The notes beneath the pieces were generated by a model. That model was not told the origin of the DNA, ran no database searches, and was given only the letters and a program-made list of their open reading frames with translations. The translations under genes were made by a program, and so were the position numbers. A stretch of DNA of 23,267 bases from JBEKIK01 sp050013075 (GTDB lineage Bacteria > Planctomycetota > Planctomycetia > Pirellulales > Thermoguttaceae): NCBI GenBank assembly GCA_050013075.1, contig JBEKFZ010000066.1, positions 1 through 23,267 on the forward strand, in the 5' to 3' direction. Below, one piece after another: positions 6,589-14,140 of the stretch. Each line of letters opens with the position of its first letter. Position 1 is the first letter of the stretch.

Positions 6589-8109
6589 ATGTTCAACCGA
6601 AAAAGTTTTTTAGTGCTTTTTGGCGCCCTTGTCATTTTTCTCGTCTATACCTGCAACACACAGGCTGCCCTGGGGGTCGGAGGCTGGGGAGGCCATGGCT
6701 ATTGGGACTTATTTTGCGTGAATCTGACTCCCAATGGTCTGTATTGGAACCAGGTCAATGGCGGGACGGGCGCCTTGGGCGATCCCTTAATTCAGCCAGA
6801 CCAACCTCCGCCGACTGGCATCCCCATTTTTGACCCAGCCACGCCGTTAGGAGGCATAGGTTACGGTTTCGGCGGCTGGGACTGGGGCACGGGTACGCGT
6901 GAATCGACGAATGTGGCGAACAATTCGATTCAGTTGACCGGTGCGGCGAGCTACTACCTGAGCGTCGTGCTCGACACGCGCACGACGCCACAGAGCGATC
7001 GACTCTATCCTTCCTGGGGAACCATCACTGGCATTCAGGTGCAACCCGTTTCCCCCGGGGGATTATTGGGCCCGGCGCTTGTCATTCCCTATAATTCTTG
7101 GATTCTATCTACTTACGATCCAAATCTGAAGGCTACGGTCCTCAGCCAAGATCCCACCAAAACGATAGCTACAGTAAGCCTTGCCCCTTCCGACTCTGGT
7201 GCCGTAGAATCGGCACTTCAGGCTGCTGCCCCTGATGGAAAACCTGCGATCTTTGGCGTGGGCACTACATTGCCCACCTTGGGTCTAGGATATATAGGAT
7301 ATAACGTCACTTTCACCACCAGTTTGAATACCTGGGATTCGTACAACAAGATTCCGGCGCAATCTGGTAACTTGTATCCTTATTATCCTGGCGGATTATA
7401 CTGGAGTGATCCAAGCAACTGGATGGGTGGCGTCATCGCCTTCGGTGCTGGTGCAACTGCCAACTTAACCATGTCCGCCAGCAATAGTACCATCAATGTT
7501 GATAATCTCGTTGTTTCTGGTGATACTGGCACCCCACCCAAGACGTATGAACTCGAGATCGGCACTCTCAATTTCAGCGGCTCAACGACCGGAACCTGCA
7601 CTGTTAACGATCTCACTACTGCCCAGAGCGGCATCACACTGGCTACTGACGTCTCCGGCAGTAAGCCGACCATCCAAACTGACGTAGAAACAACGATCAA
7701 TGCCAAACTTTCGGGAACCCAGGGCCTGATGAAGCAGGGCATGGGCACGCTGGTCTTGACGGCCTCGAACACTTACACCGGGGGGACGGCTATCATGACC
7801 GGCACGCTGGAGTTGTCTTACACGGGTCAGTTGCCACCGGAGTCCGAAATCTACACGGATTCAGGCGCCATGTTCCTAATAGACGGCGGCTCGAAGACGG
7901 TGGGCAATATCAGCGGCACAGGCGAGACTTGTGTCATGGGAGGCGATCTGACGGCGACTTCCATCGTTCAGGACACTCTGACCATTGGCGCCGTTTTGTC
8001 GTCAGCCGGCGACAACCTCTCGACTGTTCCCGAACCTTCCGTCCTCACCCTGATCGGATTCGGTGTTATAAGCCTAATTGCCTACGCTTGGCATCGGCGA
8101 AAGTATTGA
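6589..8109 (+). CDS. PEP-CTERM protein with autotransporter-type beta-strand repeat
   Basis: This 506-residue exported protein starts with MFNRK and a hydrophobic stretch ending near TCNTQA (signal peptide, cleavage likely around residue 27). The middle is rich in Gly, Thr, Ser and Asn, as expected for beta-solenoid surface proteins. One autotransporter-associated repeat is clear at about 379-408 (GTLVLTASNTYTGGT, then GTLEL). The C-terminus has a VPEP motif (about 480), a hydrophobic helix and a basic end WHRRKY, the PEP-CTERM sorting signal processed by exosortase systems. The start is well supported by AGGAGG at 6578-6583. The function is unknown; location at the cell surface or in extracellular matrix is inferred. 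A strong terminator follows. No exosortase gene is in the window. Confidence 0.9.
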   Translation: MFNRKSFLVLFGALVIFLVYTCNTQAALGVGGWGGHGYWDLFCVNLTPNGLYWNQVNGGTGALGDPLIQPDQPPPTGIPIFDPATPLGGIGYGFGGWDWGTGTRESTNVANNSIQLTGAASYYLSVVLDTRTTPQSDRLYPSWGTITGIQVQPVSPGGLLGPALVIPYNSWILSTYDPNLKATVLSQDPTKTIATVSLAPSDSGAVESALQAAAPDGKPAIFGVGTTLPTLGLGYIGYNVTFTTSLNTWDSYNKIPAQSGNLYPYYPGGLYWSDPSNWMGGVIAFGAGATANLTMSASNSTINVDNLVVSGDTGTPPKTYELEIGTLNFSGSTTGTCTVNDLTTAQSGITLATDVSGSKPTIQTDVETTINAKLSGTQGLMKQGMGTLVLTASNTYTGGTAIMTGTLELSYTGQLPPESEIYTDSGAMFLIDGGSKTVGNISGTGETCVMGGDLTATSIVQDTLTIGAVLSSAGDNLSTVPEPSVLTLIGFGVISLIAYAWHRRKY

Positions 8110-8181
8110 TAAATTTTACCTAGCCGCCCGGTTTACAAGGCCGAGCGGCAGGCACCAGAACCAAATTGTTAAAAAAGGTTC

Positions 8182-8217
8182 ACCCGCGACATATTCTTTT
8201 ATAGTCGCGGGTTTTTT
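8182..8217. terminator. Intrinsic terminator, probably bidirectional
   Basis: ACCCGCGAC (8182-8190) pairs with GTCGCGGGT (8204-8212) over a 13-base loop, with TTTTTTATTT at its 3' side. It ends the PEP-CTERM gene. Read in the other direction it lies just past the pntB stop and is followed by a second T-run, so it may also end the pnt operon. Confidence 0.88.
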
Positions 8218-8227
8218 ATTTGGCGTC

Positions 8228-9610
8228 TTAGTCCTTCAGCGCCTGCACGATGCTGGTGAGCATGGCCTTGGCGTCGCCGAAGAGCATTAGGGTGTTGTCG
8301 GCAAAGAATAGATCGTTCTCGATGCCGGCGAAGCCGGGATTCATGCTGCGCTTGATGACGAACACGGTTTTCGCCTTGTCAGCGTCAATAATCGGCATTC
8401 CGTAGATGGGACTTGATTTGTCGTGGCGCGCGGCCGGGTTTACCACGTCGTTGGCCCCGATAATCAGGGCCACGTCGGTCTCGGGCATCTCTGGATTGAT
8501 TGCTTCCATTTCGATTAGCTTGTCGTACGGGATTTCGGCCTCGGCCAGCAGGACGTTCATGTGGCCGGGCATGCGGCCCGCTACGGGGTGCACGGCGAAC
8601 TTGACATCGACGCCGCGTTTGGTGAGCGCATCGTACAACTCGCGCACGCGGTGCTGGGCCTGGGCCACGGCCATACCGTAGCCGGGGATGATGACCACGC
8701 TTCGGGCGGATTGCATAATCTGGGCCGCGTCCTCGGCCGTGGCGCTCTTGACCGTGCGTTGCTCATGTGTGCTCGAGGCGACCCGAACCTGGCCGAATGC
8801 CCCGAAGAGTACGTTGGCGAACGAGCGATTCATGGCCTTGCACATGATAATCGAGAGGATCAGACCGGACGAGCCGTCCAGCGCGCCGGCCGCGATCAGC
8901 AATTTATTGTTGAGAACAAATCCCATTGCCACGGCCGACAATCCGGCGTAGGAGTTCAAAAGCGCGATGACCGTCGGCATGTCGGCCCCGCCGATGGGAA
9001 TGATTAACATTACGCCGAAAGCCAGCGAAATCAAGATAATCAGCGGGAACAACAACCAGACCTTCGGGAAGAATACCAGCAACACGCCGGCCAGAATGGC
9101 GATGCCCAACAGCGATAAATTGATGGCGTTCTGGCCTTTATACGTAATAGGCCGCGTGGGGATGATTTCCATGAGCTTGCCGGCCGCCATTAAGCTGCCG
9201 GTGAAGGTCAGGAATCCTAAAATTACTTCGGCTACAAGGGCACCGGTGGCAAATGCACTAAGCGGATGCTTATCAGTCACCAAGAACAAGTAATATTCTG
9301 ATGCTCCCACCAGTCCGGCGGCCAGACCGCCGAAGGCGTGCGAGAGCGCGGTTCGCTGCGGAACGGCCGTAAGCGGCACCATGGCCAGCGGCACGCCTAG
9401 CACGCAGCCCGCCGTCATGGCAATAACGATCCAGGTGTAGCTTTGAATTTCGGGCAACAGGAGCGTGCCGCCGATGGCCGCCAACATGGCTATCACGCCG
9501 GCGAACACGCCGCGCCGGGCAGTGGCGGGATGGTTCATCCACATCAGCGAAAGGACGAACAGGATTGCGGAAATCAGGTAGATCATCTCTTTGGCGGTGT
9601 GTATGTTCAT
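8228..9610 (-). CDS. pntB: NAD(P) transhydrogenase subunit beta
   Basis: The beta subunit carries most of the proton channel and the NADP(H)-binding domain III of the proton-translocating transhydrogenase, which drives NADPH formation with the proton gradient. The 460-residue product has an N-terminal membrane domain with about eight or nine hydrophobic helices (roughly 1-260). The cytoplasmic domain III follows, with VIIPGYGMAVAQAQH as the NADP-binding loop (about 311-325). Next are VALIIGANDVVNPAARHD and KTVFVIKRSMNPGFAGIEND, all typical. The length equals that of known PntB. Its ATG overlaps the pntA2 stop as ATGA (9607-9610), which suggests translational coupling and a fixed subunit ratio. 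Confidence 0.96.
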   Translation of the reverse strand: MNIHTAKEMIYLISAILFVLSLMWMNHPATARRGVFAGVIAMLAAIGGTLLLPEIQSYTWIVIAMTAGCVLGVPLAMVPLTAVPQRTALSHAFGGLAAGLVGASEYYLFLVTDKHPLSAFATGALVAEVILGFLTFTGSLMAAGKLMEIIPTRPITYKGQNAINLSLLGIAILAGVLLVFFPKVWLLFPLIILISLAFGVMLIIPIGGADMPTVIALLNSYAGLSAVAMGFVLNNKLLIAAGALDGSSGLILSIIMCKAMNRSFANVLFGAFGQVRVASSTHEQRTVKSATAEDAAQIMQSARSVVIIPGYGMAVAQAQHRVRELYDALTKRGVDVKFAVHPVAGRMPGHMNVLLAEAEIPYDKLIEMEAINPEMPETDVALIIGANDVVNPAARHDKSSPIYGMPIIDADKAKTVFVIKRSMNPGFAGIENDLFFADNTLMLFGDAKAMLTSIVQALKD

Positions 9611-9966
9611 GACTTGCCGGGCTCCCGTTTCTTAAACATTTTGAGCATCCGATCGGTAAGCAGGAAACCGCTGACGATGTTGGTCATCGAGGCGACCACG
9701 GCCACTGCGCCGAGAACGGTGGTAAAACCGGTTTCCTGGCTGCCGGCCAGCACTATCGAGCCAACCACGGCAATGGCTGAAATCGCGTTGGTAAGCGACA
9801 TAAGCGGCGTGTGGAGCAAACGCGACACGTTGCGAATCACTAACAGACCGGTGAACGTGGCCAGCATCAGCACGTATAAGAGCGTCAGAAAGTCGGCTTT
9901 GGGCAGGCTTTCGGTCGCGACGGCTGCGGGGCCGGCGGCTAGTAGTGTTAAAAGATTAGGTGACAT
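9607..9966 (-). CDS. pntAB: NAD(P) transhydrogenase alpha subunit, membrane part
   Basis: This 119-residue protein is the membrane half (domain IIa) of a split alpha subunit, as in the three-gene transhydrogenase of Rhodospirillum rubrum. Three to four hydrophobic helices are visible, and LLHTPLMSLTNAISAIAVVG (about 71-90) is the characteristic segment. It joins PntB to form the proton-conducting membrane domain. AAAAAAGGAT about 12 bases upstream on the coding strand serves as the ribosome site and lies directly beside the arm of a palindromic repeat. The gene is 109 bp downstream of pntA1 and overlaps pntB by 4 bp. Confidence 0.94.
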   Translation of the reverse strand: MSPNLLTLLAAGPAAVATESLPKADFLTLLYVLMLATFTGLLVIRNVSRLLHTPLMSLTNAISAIAVVGSIVLAGSQETGFTTVLGAVAVVASMTNIVSGFLLTDRMLKMFKKREPGKS

Positions 9967-9985
9967 GGTTCGATTTATCCTTTTT

Positions 9986-10074
9986 TGTAGGGTGCGTGAA
10001 ACGCACCTTTCGATGTTTTTTCATATTCCAGTGGTGTGTTTCACTATGGTCAGGTACGTTTCACGCACCCTACG
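9986..10074. repeat. Palindromic repeat inside the pnt operon (TGTAGGGTGCGTGAAACG type)
   Basis: The 22-bp arms at 9986-10007 and 10053-10074 are inverted repeats with two mismatches (TGTAGGGTGCGTGAAACG... on each strand). The 45-bp interior contains a decayed extra arm (GTGTTTCACTATGG). A shorter copy with one mismatch is at 12591-12650. The element ends one base beyond the pntA1 stop codon and would be transcribed between pntA1 and pntA2. Confidence 0.8.
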
Positions 10075-10075
10075 G

Positions 10076-11233
10076 TTAGGAAGCCGCCGAGCCGAGTAAT
10101 TGTTTGATCCGCGGGTTGACGACTTGGCCGTCGCGCGTGATTAGCGTGTCACGGATGATTTCGTCGTCGAGATTAAACACCACCTTGTCATCCTTCACGA
10201 TGTAGGTGAGGAAGTTGCAGATGTTTTTCGAGTACATCAAACTGGCGTGGGTGGGCACATCGGAAGGCAAGTTCAAGGGAGCTATGATCTTAACGCCGTT
10301 AACGTCCACGGTTTGATCGCCTTGCGACAGTTCGCAGTTTCCGCCGCGCTGGGCGGCCAGGTCCACGATTACCGATCCCGGGGCCATGCCGGCGACCGCT
10401 TGGGCAGTGATTAAAAGAGGCGATTTTTTGCCTGGAATGGCCGCCGTGGCGATTACCGCGTCGGACTCGGCCACCACCTTGGCCATCAGTTCCCGCTGCT
10501 TGCGATAAAACGTTTCGTCCATCTGCTGGGCGTAGCCGCTTTTTTCCTCGGCTTGCGAGGTTTCCAATTCCATTTCGATGAACTTGCCGCCCAGGCTTTG
10601 GATCTGCTCTTTTACGGCCGGACGAACGTCGTAGGCCGAAACCACCGCGCCTAGGCGCCGGGCGGTGGCGATGGCTTGCAGTCCCGCCACGCCGGCCCCG
10701 ATCACAAACACCTTAGCCGGAGTGATCGTGCCGGCGGCGGTCATGAGCATGGGAAACATTTTGGGCAGTGCGGTGGCGGCCAGCAAAACGGCCCGATATC
10801 CGGCCACGGTGGCCTGCGAGGAAAGCACATCCATGTTCTGCGCCCTGGTAATCCTGGGTAGCAATTCCAGTGCGAACAGCGAAACGCCCCGGGGGGCGAT
10901 TTCGGCCGCTGCCTGGGGATTGTCCAGCGGATCGGCCATGCCGATTACGATCTGGCCCGGCCGATAACGTTCGAAATCGTCCTTGCCTGCCAGAGGGTTG
11001 GCCCCGGCGGCACGAACTTGGAGTATTACGTCGGCGGCAAAAAGTTCGTCGCGCGAGGCGATGATTTTCGCCCCTTTTTCCTGATATTGTTGGTTGGAAA
11101 AACCGGCCGCCACGCCGGCGTCGGATTGGACAAGTACCTCAAAACCTGCCTTGACCAGAGCAGGGATCGATGCGGGTATTAGGGCAACGCGCCGTTCGCC
11201 GGGAAAAGTTTCGTGGGCAACCGCTGCTTTCAT
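10076..11233 (-). CDS. pntAA: NAD(P) transhydrogenase alpha subunit, NAD(H)-binding part
   Basis: This is the soluble domain I of the split alpha subunit, which binds NAD(H) and passes hydride to NADP on PntB. The 385-residue product begins MKAAVAHETFPGERRVALIP, typical of the alanine dehydrogenase/PntA fold. It carries ITRAQNMDVLSSQATVAGYR (about 128-147) with the conserved Arg-Gln-Asp-Ser set that contacts the nicotinamide. The Rossmann motif GAGVAGLQAIATARRLGA follows (about 178-195). The mobile-loop region and PSDVPTHASLMYSKNI are present near the end. Alanine dehydrogenase is excluded by this motif set and by pntA2/pntB downstream. No clear Shine-Dalgarno is seen. Transcription is divergent from rplM. 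Confidence 0.95.
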   Translation of the reverse strand: MKAAVAHETFPGERRVALIPASIPALVKAGFEVLVQSDAGVAAGFSNQQYQEKGAKIIASRDELFAADVILQVRAAGANPLAGKDDFERYRPGQIVIGMADPLDNPQAAAEIAPRGVSLFALELLPRITRAQNMDVLSSQATVAGYRAVLLAATALPKMFPMLMTAAGTITPAKVFVIGAGVAGLQAIATARRLGAVVSAYDVRPAVKEQIQSLGGKFIEMELETSQAEEKSGYAQQMDETFYRKQRELMAKVVAESDAVIATAAIPGKKSPLLITAQAVAGMAPGSVIVDLAAQRGGNCELSQGDQTVDVNGVKIIAPLNLPSDVPTHASLMYSKNICNFLTYIVKDDKVVFNLDDEIIRDTLITRDGQVVNPRIKQLLGSAAS

Positions 11234-11283
11234 GATATGATATTCGATACTATTTATGAGGGGTATGGATTTTTTTCAGTATT

Positions 11284-11300
11284 TCACTTGGGGCAAGTGA
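11284..11300. promoter_or_regulatory. Inverted repeat between pntA1 and rplM
   Basis: TCACTTG-GGG-CAAGTGA is a perfect 7-3-7 inverted repeat, 51 bp upstream of the pntA1 start in the divergent gap. Its size suits a dimeric transcription factor, and it could also form a small RNA stem. The site is visible; its role is inferred. Confidence 0.4.
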
Positions 11301-11349
11301 TGCACACATCTCCACGGTAGTACGAATACGTATAACATTATTCGTGTTC

Positions 11350-11421
11350 TATAAAAGCAGCAATTATGCCAATTATAGTTCTTTCGGAAACCCCCCATGC
11401 AGCGGCATATATAAAAGCAGC
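11350..11421 (+). promoter_or_regulatory. Duplicated TATAAAAGCAGC in the rplM leader
   Basis: TATAAAAGCAGC occurs exactly twice, at 11350-11361 and 11410-11421, sixty bases apart, 97-168 bases upstream of rplM. Both include a TATAAA-like -10 box, so they may be tandem promoters; no good -35 is seen for either. They could otherwise be part of an autoregulatory leader, as known for rplM mRNA in Escherichia coli. Confidence 0.3.
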
Positions 11422-11517
11422 CGAGAAATTCTTTTCGTTCTAAAAAGACTCATGCCTTGTCAGCGGGCCGATAAAGAGTTAAATTACGAGTTTTCTTCAT
11501 GGAAGCGAGTCGAGAAG

Positions 11518-11961
11518 ATGATGATGACCAAAACCTATATGGCCCGGCCCGGCGAAATCGAGGCCAAATGGTGGGTGGTTGATGCAACCGATAAGGTAGT
11601 CGGACGCCTGGCCAGTGATATAGCCGTGATCCTGATGGGCAAGCATCGCCCGACCTACACCCCGCACGTCGATACCGGCGACTTTGTTATCGTAACGAAC
11701 GTGGAGAAGGTAGTTTTTACGGGCAAGAAGTGGGACCAGAAACAATACGCCTGGTACACGGGCCATCCCGGCCAACATGTAGTGAAAGCGTCCGCGCGGC
11801 GGCAGCAGCGGCCGGAGTTGATCCTTCGCGAGGCGGTTCGCCGCATGTTGCCCAAGAACAAGCTGGCCTTCAAGATGTTGGACAAGTTGAAACTTTATGC
11901 CGGCGACGAACATCCGCACCAGGCGCAGCAGCCCGAACCGATTGAATTAGGAAGCAAGTAA
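11518..11961 (+). CDS. rplM: 50S ribosomal protein L13
   Basis: L13 (uL13) is an early assembly protein of the large subunit. The 147-residue product has KTYMARPGEIEAKWWVVDA followed by VGRLAS, then LMGKHRPTYTPHVDTGD, VVFTGKKWDQK, YTGHPG and the AVRRMLPKNKL stretch, all standard. The open frame extends upstream to 11344, but residues before MMMTKTY do not resemble L13 and contain the leader repeats. Three consecutive ATG codons (11518, 11521, 11524) leave the exact start open: GGAAGCGAG favours the first, GAGAAG the third. rpsI follows on the same strand, but the gap is 190 bp and filled with palindromes. Confidence 0.95.
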   Translation: MMMTKTYMARPGEIEAKWWVVDATDKVVGRLASDIAVILMGKHRPTYTPHVDTGDFVIVTNVEKVVFTGKKWDQKQYAWYTGHPGQHVVKASARRQQRPELILREAVRRMLPKNKLAFKMLDKLKLYAGDEHPHQAQQPEPIELGSK

Positions 11962-11971
11962 AAAATCTATG

Positions 11972-12097
11972 TATTGGGTGTCAGATAAAGAATGTCGCAT
12001 AAAAAGTCAGAGCCGGGGCGTGTCGCCCCGGTAATTCCGGGCCGACACGGCCCGGCTCTGAGGCGAAAACACGACATTATGAACATGAGATTCAATA
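11972..12097. repeat. 126-bp nested palindromic element 2 (between rplM and rpsI)
   Basis: The outer arms, 11972-12000 and 12069-12097, are inverted repeats (19 of 29 positions; TATTG...AATGTCG). The 57-bp core (12006-12062) consists of a closing stem GTCAGAG/CTCTGAG. It encloses two hairpins, CCGGGGCG-TGT-CGCCCCGG and CCGGGCCG-ACA-CGGCCCGG, separated by TAATT. The core is identical to the reverse complement of 22630-22686. Both full elements are exactly 126 bp by my limits. No reading frame is inside. Confidence 0.88.
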
Positions 12098-12098
12098 G

Positions 12099-12120
12099 CC
12101 CCGGGTGAAAACACCCGGGG
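12099..12120 (+). repeat. CCCCGGGTG hairpin upstream of rpsI
   Basis: CCCCGGGTG-AAAA-CACCCGGGG is a perfect 9-bp stem with a tetraloop, directly adjoining element 2 and about 22 bases before the rpsI ribosome site. There is no U-run, so it is not a usual terminator; it might affect message stability or rpsI translation. Confidence 0.6.
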
Positions 12121-12151
12121 GCAAGTGATAATCAAATAAAAAAGGAAATTC

Positions 12152-12550
12152 ATGGCAGTTAAGACCACCGATTATCTGGGCACGGGAAGGCGTAAAACGT
12201 CGGTTGCCCGAGTCCGCGTCCGTCCCGGGGCCGGCAAAGTTACAATTAACGGGCGGGCCTTGGAAGACTATTTCCACAATCTTAAGCAGCAAAATGCAGT
12301 GCTCGCGCCGCTGGAACAAACCGGCAAGCGCAGCGAGTTTGACATCCGGGTGCGAGTCGAGGGCGGAGGAATCAACGGCCAGGCCGATGCCTGCAAGCTG
12401 GGGATCGCAAGGGCGCTGAAAAAGATCGACGAGACCTTAACCCCCGGACTGCGCGACACGGGCATGTTGACCCGCGACGCCCGCATGAAAGAACGCAAAA
12501 AATACGGTCTTCGCGGCGCCCGGCGCGGTACGCAGTTCTCGAAGCGTTAA
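12152..12550 (+). CDS. rpsI: 30S ribosomal protein S9
   Basis: S9 (uS9) is a small-subunit protein whose C-terminal tail reaches the P-site tRNA. The 132-residue product has LGTGRRKTSVARVRVRPG near the start, the central VEGGGINGQADACKLGIARAL, and the universal end KYGLRGARRGTQFSKR with the terminal Lys-Arg needed for tRNA contact. AAGGAA at 12142-12147 precedes the ATG. The pairing with rplM is the usual bacterial order and the two are probably cotranscribed through the palindromic gap. Confidence 0.97.
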   Translation: MAVKTTDYLGTGRRKTSVARVRVRPGAGKVTINGRALEDYFHNLKQQNAVLAPLEQTGKRSEFDIRVRVEGGGINGQADACKLGIARALKKIDETLTPGLRDTGMLTRDARMKERKKYGLRGARRGTQFSKR

Positions 12551-12590
12551 ACTTTTATTGGAAAAAGGCGTCAGGAACCGTTTGCGCGAT

Positions 12591-12650
12591 TGTAGGGTGC
12601 ATGAAACGCACCGTAATCCGCGGCGGTTGGTGCGTTTCACGCACCCTACA
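12591..12650. repeat. Palindromic repeat between rpsI and protease gene
   Basis: The 22-bp arms at 12591-12612 and 12629-12650 are inverted repeats with a single mismatch around a 16-base loop. It is the same family as the element in the pnt operon (9986-10074) but without the longer interior. The stem would be strong in RNA, and an AATAATT tail follows, so it may act as a weak terminator after rpsI. Confidence 0.82.
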
Positions 12651-12697
12651 ATAATTCACGGTCTCGGTTCTTGAAACTTTTTTTCGGGTTCATACCC

Positions 12698-14020
12698 ATG
12701 CCGCGTCGAAATCTGTTATTTCTGTTGGCGGTTGGTATTTTTGCATTGGTCTGCTATCAGAAGGTCCAGACCAATCAATATGGGCAGCTTTTGTCCGAGT
12801 CGCTGGAAATTATCAATCGACTTTCTTTGGAAAAGGTCGAGCCCGAGGAATTGTTCGAGGGCGCCTTGGACGGGATGGTCGAGCGGCTGAATGCCGGCGG
12901 GCTGGACGAAAACTCCTCCTACATTCCGCCTAGGGCCTTAGCCGAGTTCCGCGAAGTCATCGATCAGCAGTTCGGCGGCGTGGGCATGGAAGTCTCGATG
13001 GACCCCAAGACGCGGCAAATGACGGTGGTCAGCCCGCTGCCGGGCACGCCGGCATACGCGGCGGGCGTGCAGGCCGGAGACAAAATTCTGCGAATCGACG
13101 GTCACAGCACGCAAGGCATGTCGGTAAAAGACGCCGTCGCTCTGCTGCGGGGCAAGCCCGGCGACCCCGTTAACATTATCGTCCTGCACCAAGGCGAGGA
13201 AAAACCGGTGGAGATAAAGATCGTCCGGGCGGTAATTCAGGGCGAAACGGTATGGGGCGATACGCGAAAGGCCGACGGTTCGTGGAATTATTTTCTCCCC
13301 GGTTACGATCGTCTGGGTTATTTGCGGATCACGAGTTTCGGCGACAAAACGGCGGAAGAGCTGCGGCGCGCGGTCGAGTGGCTGGTGGATCACGACATGC
13401 GGGGTTTGATTGTTGATTTGCGCGACAATCCGGGCGGACTGTTGCCCGCCGCCATAGGAGTTTGCGATTTGTTCATCTCTTCGGGCGTTATTGTTTCCAC
13501 TCGGGGCCGCGACGGCGGTAATTTGGAAACATGGCAGGCGAGCGGGAAAGGCCCGTTCACGAAATTTTCCATGGTCGTACTGGTCAATCAATACAGCGCC
13601 AGCGCCAGCGAGATCGTGGCCGCCTGCTTGCAGGATCATCATCGCGCGACAATCGTGGGCCAGCGCACTTATGGGAAGGGAACCGTGCAAAAAATCATCG
13701 AATTGGACGATACCCGGGGCGCTTTGAAACTTACCACTGCCAGTTATTGGCGTCCGAGCAACAAGAATATCCATCGCCGCCGCGATGCCGGGGAAAACGA
13801 AGATTGGGGCGTGCGTCCCGACCCCGGCTGCGAAGTGCGCCTGGAAGGCGACGATCTTACCCGGCTGCGCCTATGGCGTATGCACCGCGATGTTTCCAAA
13901 TCGGCCGAGGCGACGGCCCAGGCAAAGGGGGAGAGAAAATTTGTCGACCGGCAATTAGCCAAGGCCGTCGAGTGCCTGGAAAAAGAGGCGAGGAAAGAAA
14001 GGATGAAGGATGAGGGATGA
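12698..14020 (+). CDS. S41 family C-terminal processing peptidase (CtpA/Prc-like)
   Basis: This 440-residue serine protease likely trims or degrades envelope proteins from their C-termini. The N-terminus MPRRNLLFLLAVGIFALVCY is a signal anchor (about 5-20). A helical region precedes a PDZ domain (about 95-175, with FGGVGMEV and PAYAAGVQAGDKILRIDG). The S41 core has LIVDLRDNPGG (about 237-247), NQYSASASEI with the predicted nucleophile Ser302, and TYGKGTVQ with the general base Lys327, 25 residues later as in the family. The start at ATG 12698 follows from the signal sequence; a TTG nine codons upstream is in frame. The last residues (RMKDEG) and the stop codon come from a heptamer repeat that overlaps the gene end. 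Confidence 0.93.
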   Translation: MPRRNLLFLLAVGIFALVCYQKVQTNQYGQLLSESLEIINRLSLEKVEPEELFEGALDGMVERLNAGGLDENSSYIPPRALAEFREVIDQQFGGVGMEVSMDPKTRQMTVVSPLPGTPAYAAGVQAGDKILRIDGHSTQGMSVKDAVALLRGKPGDPVNIIVLHQGEEKPVEIKIVRAVIQGETVWGDTRKADGSWNYFLPGYDRLGYLRITSFGDKTAEELRRAVEWLVDHDMRGLIVDLRDNPGGLLPAAIGVCDLFISSGVIVSTRGRDGGNLETWQASGKGPFTKFSMVVLVNQYSASASEIVAACLQDHHRATIVGQRTYGKGTVQKIIELDDTRGALKLTTASYWRPSNKNIHRRRDAGENEDWGVRPDPGCEVRLEGDDLTRLRLWRMHRDVSKSAEATAQAKGERKFVDRQLAKAVECLEKEARKERMKDEG

Positions 14021-14131
14021 AGGATGAATAAGATACCGTGATATTAACTTGTCTATTTCATATCCATCAGTTCTTCATCATTCGTCATTAGTAATTCGAC
14101 ATTTAATTTCATCCTTCATCCCTCATCCTTC
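14001..14131. repeat. Heptamer repeats forming a 24-bp perfect inverted repeat
   Basis: The left arm 14005-14028 (GAAGGATGAGGGATGAAGGA...) and right arm 14108-14131 are exact reverse complements over 24 bp, separated by 79 bp. Both arms and part of the loop run in heptamers (GGATGAA, GGATGAG; TCATCAT, TCGTCAT, CATCCTT). The protease stop codon TGA (14018-14020) is inside the left arm, and the right arm ends ten bases before the response-regulator stop. It may serve as a shared structure at the ends of the two convergent transcripts. Confidence 0.8.
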
Positions 14132-14140
14132 TCGCCACTA

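Noticed and set aside
11344..11517. Upstream extension of rplM by 58 codons
   Set aside because: The extra residues do not resemble L13 and contain the duplicated leader motif; the family start matches MTKTYMARPGE.
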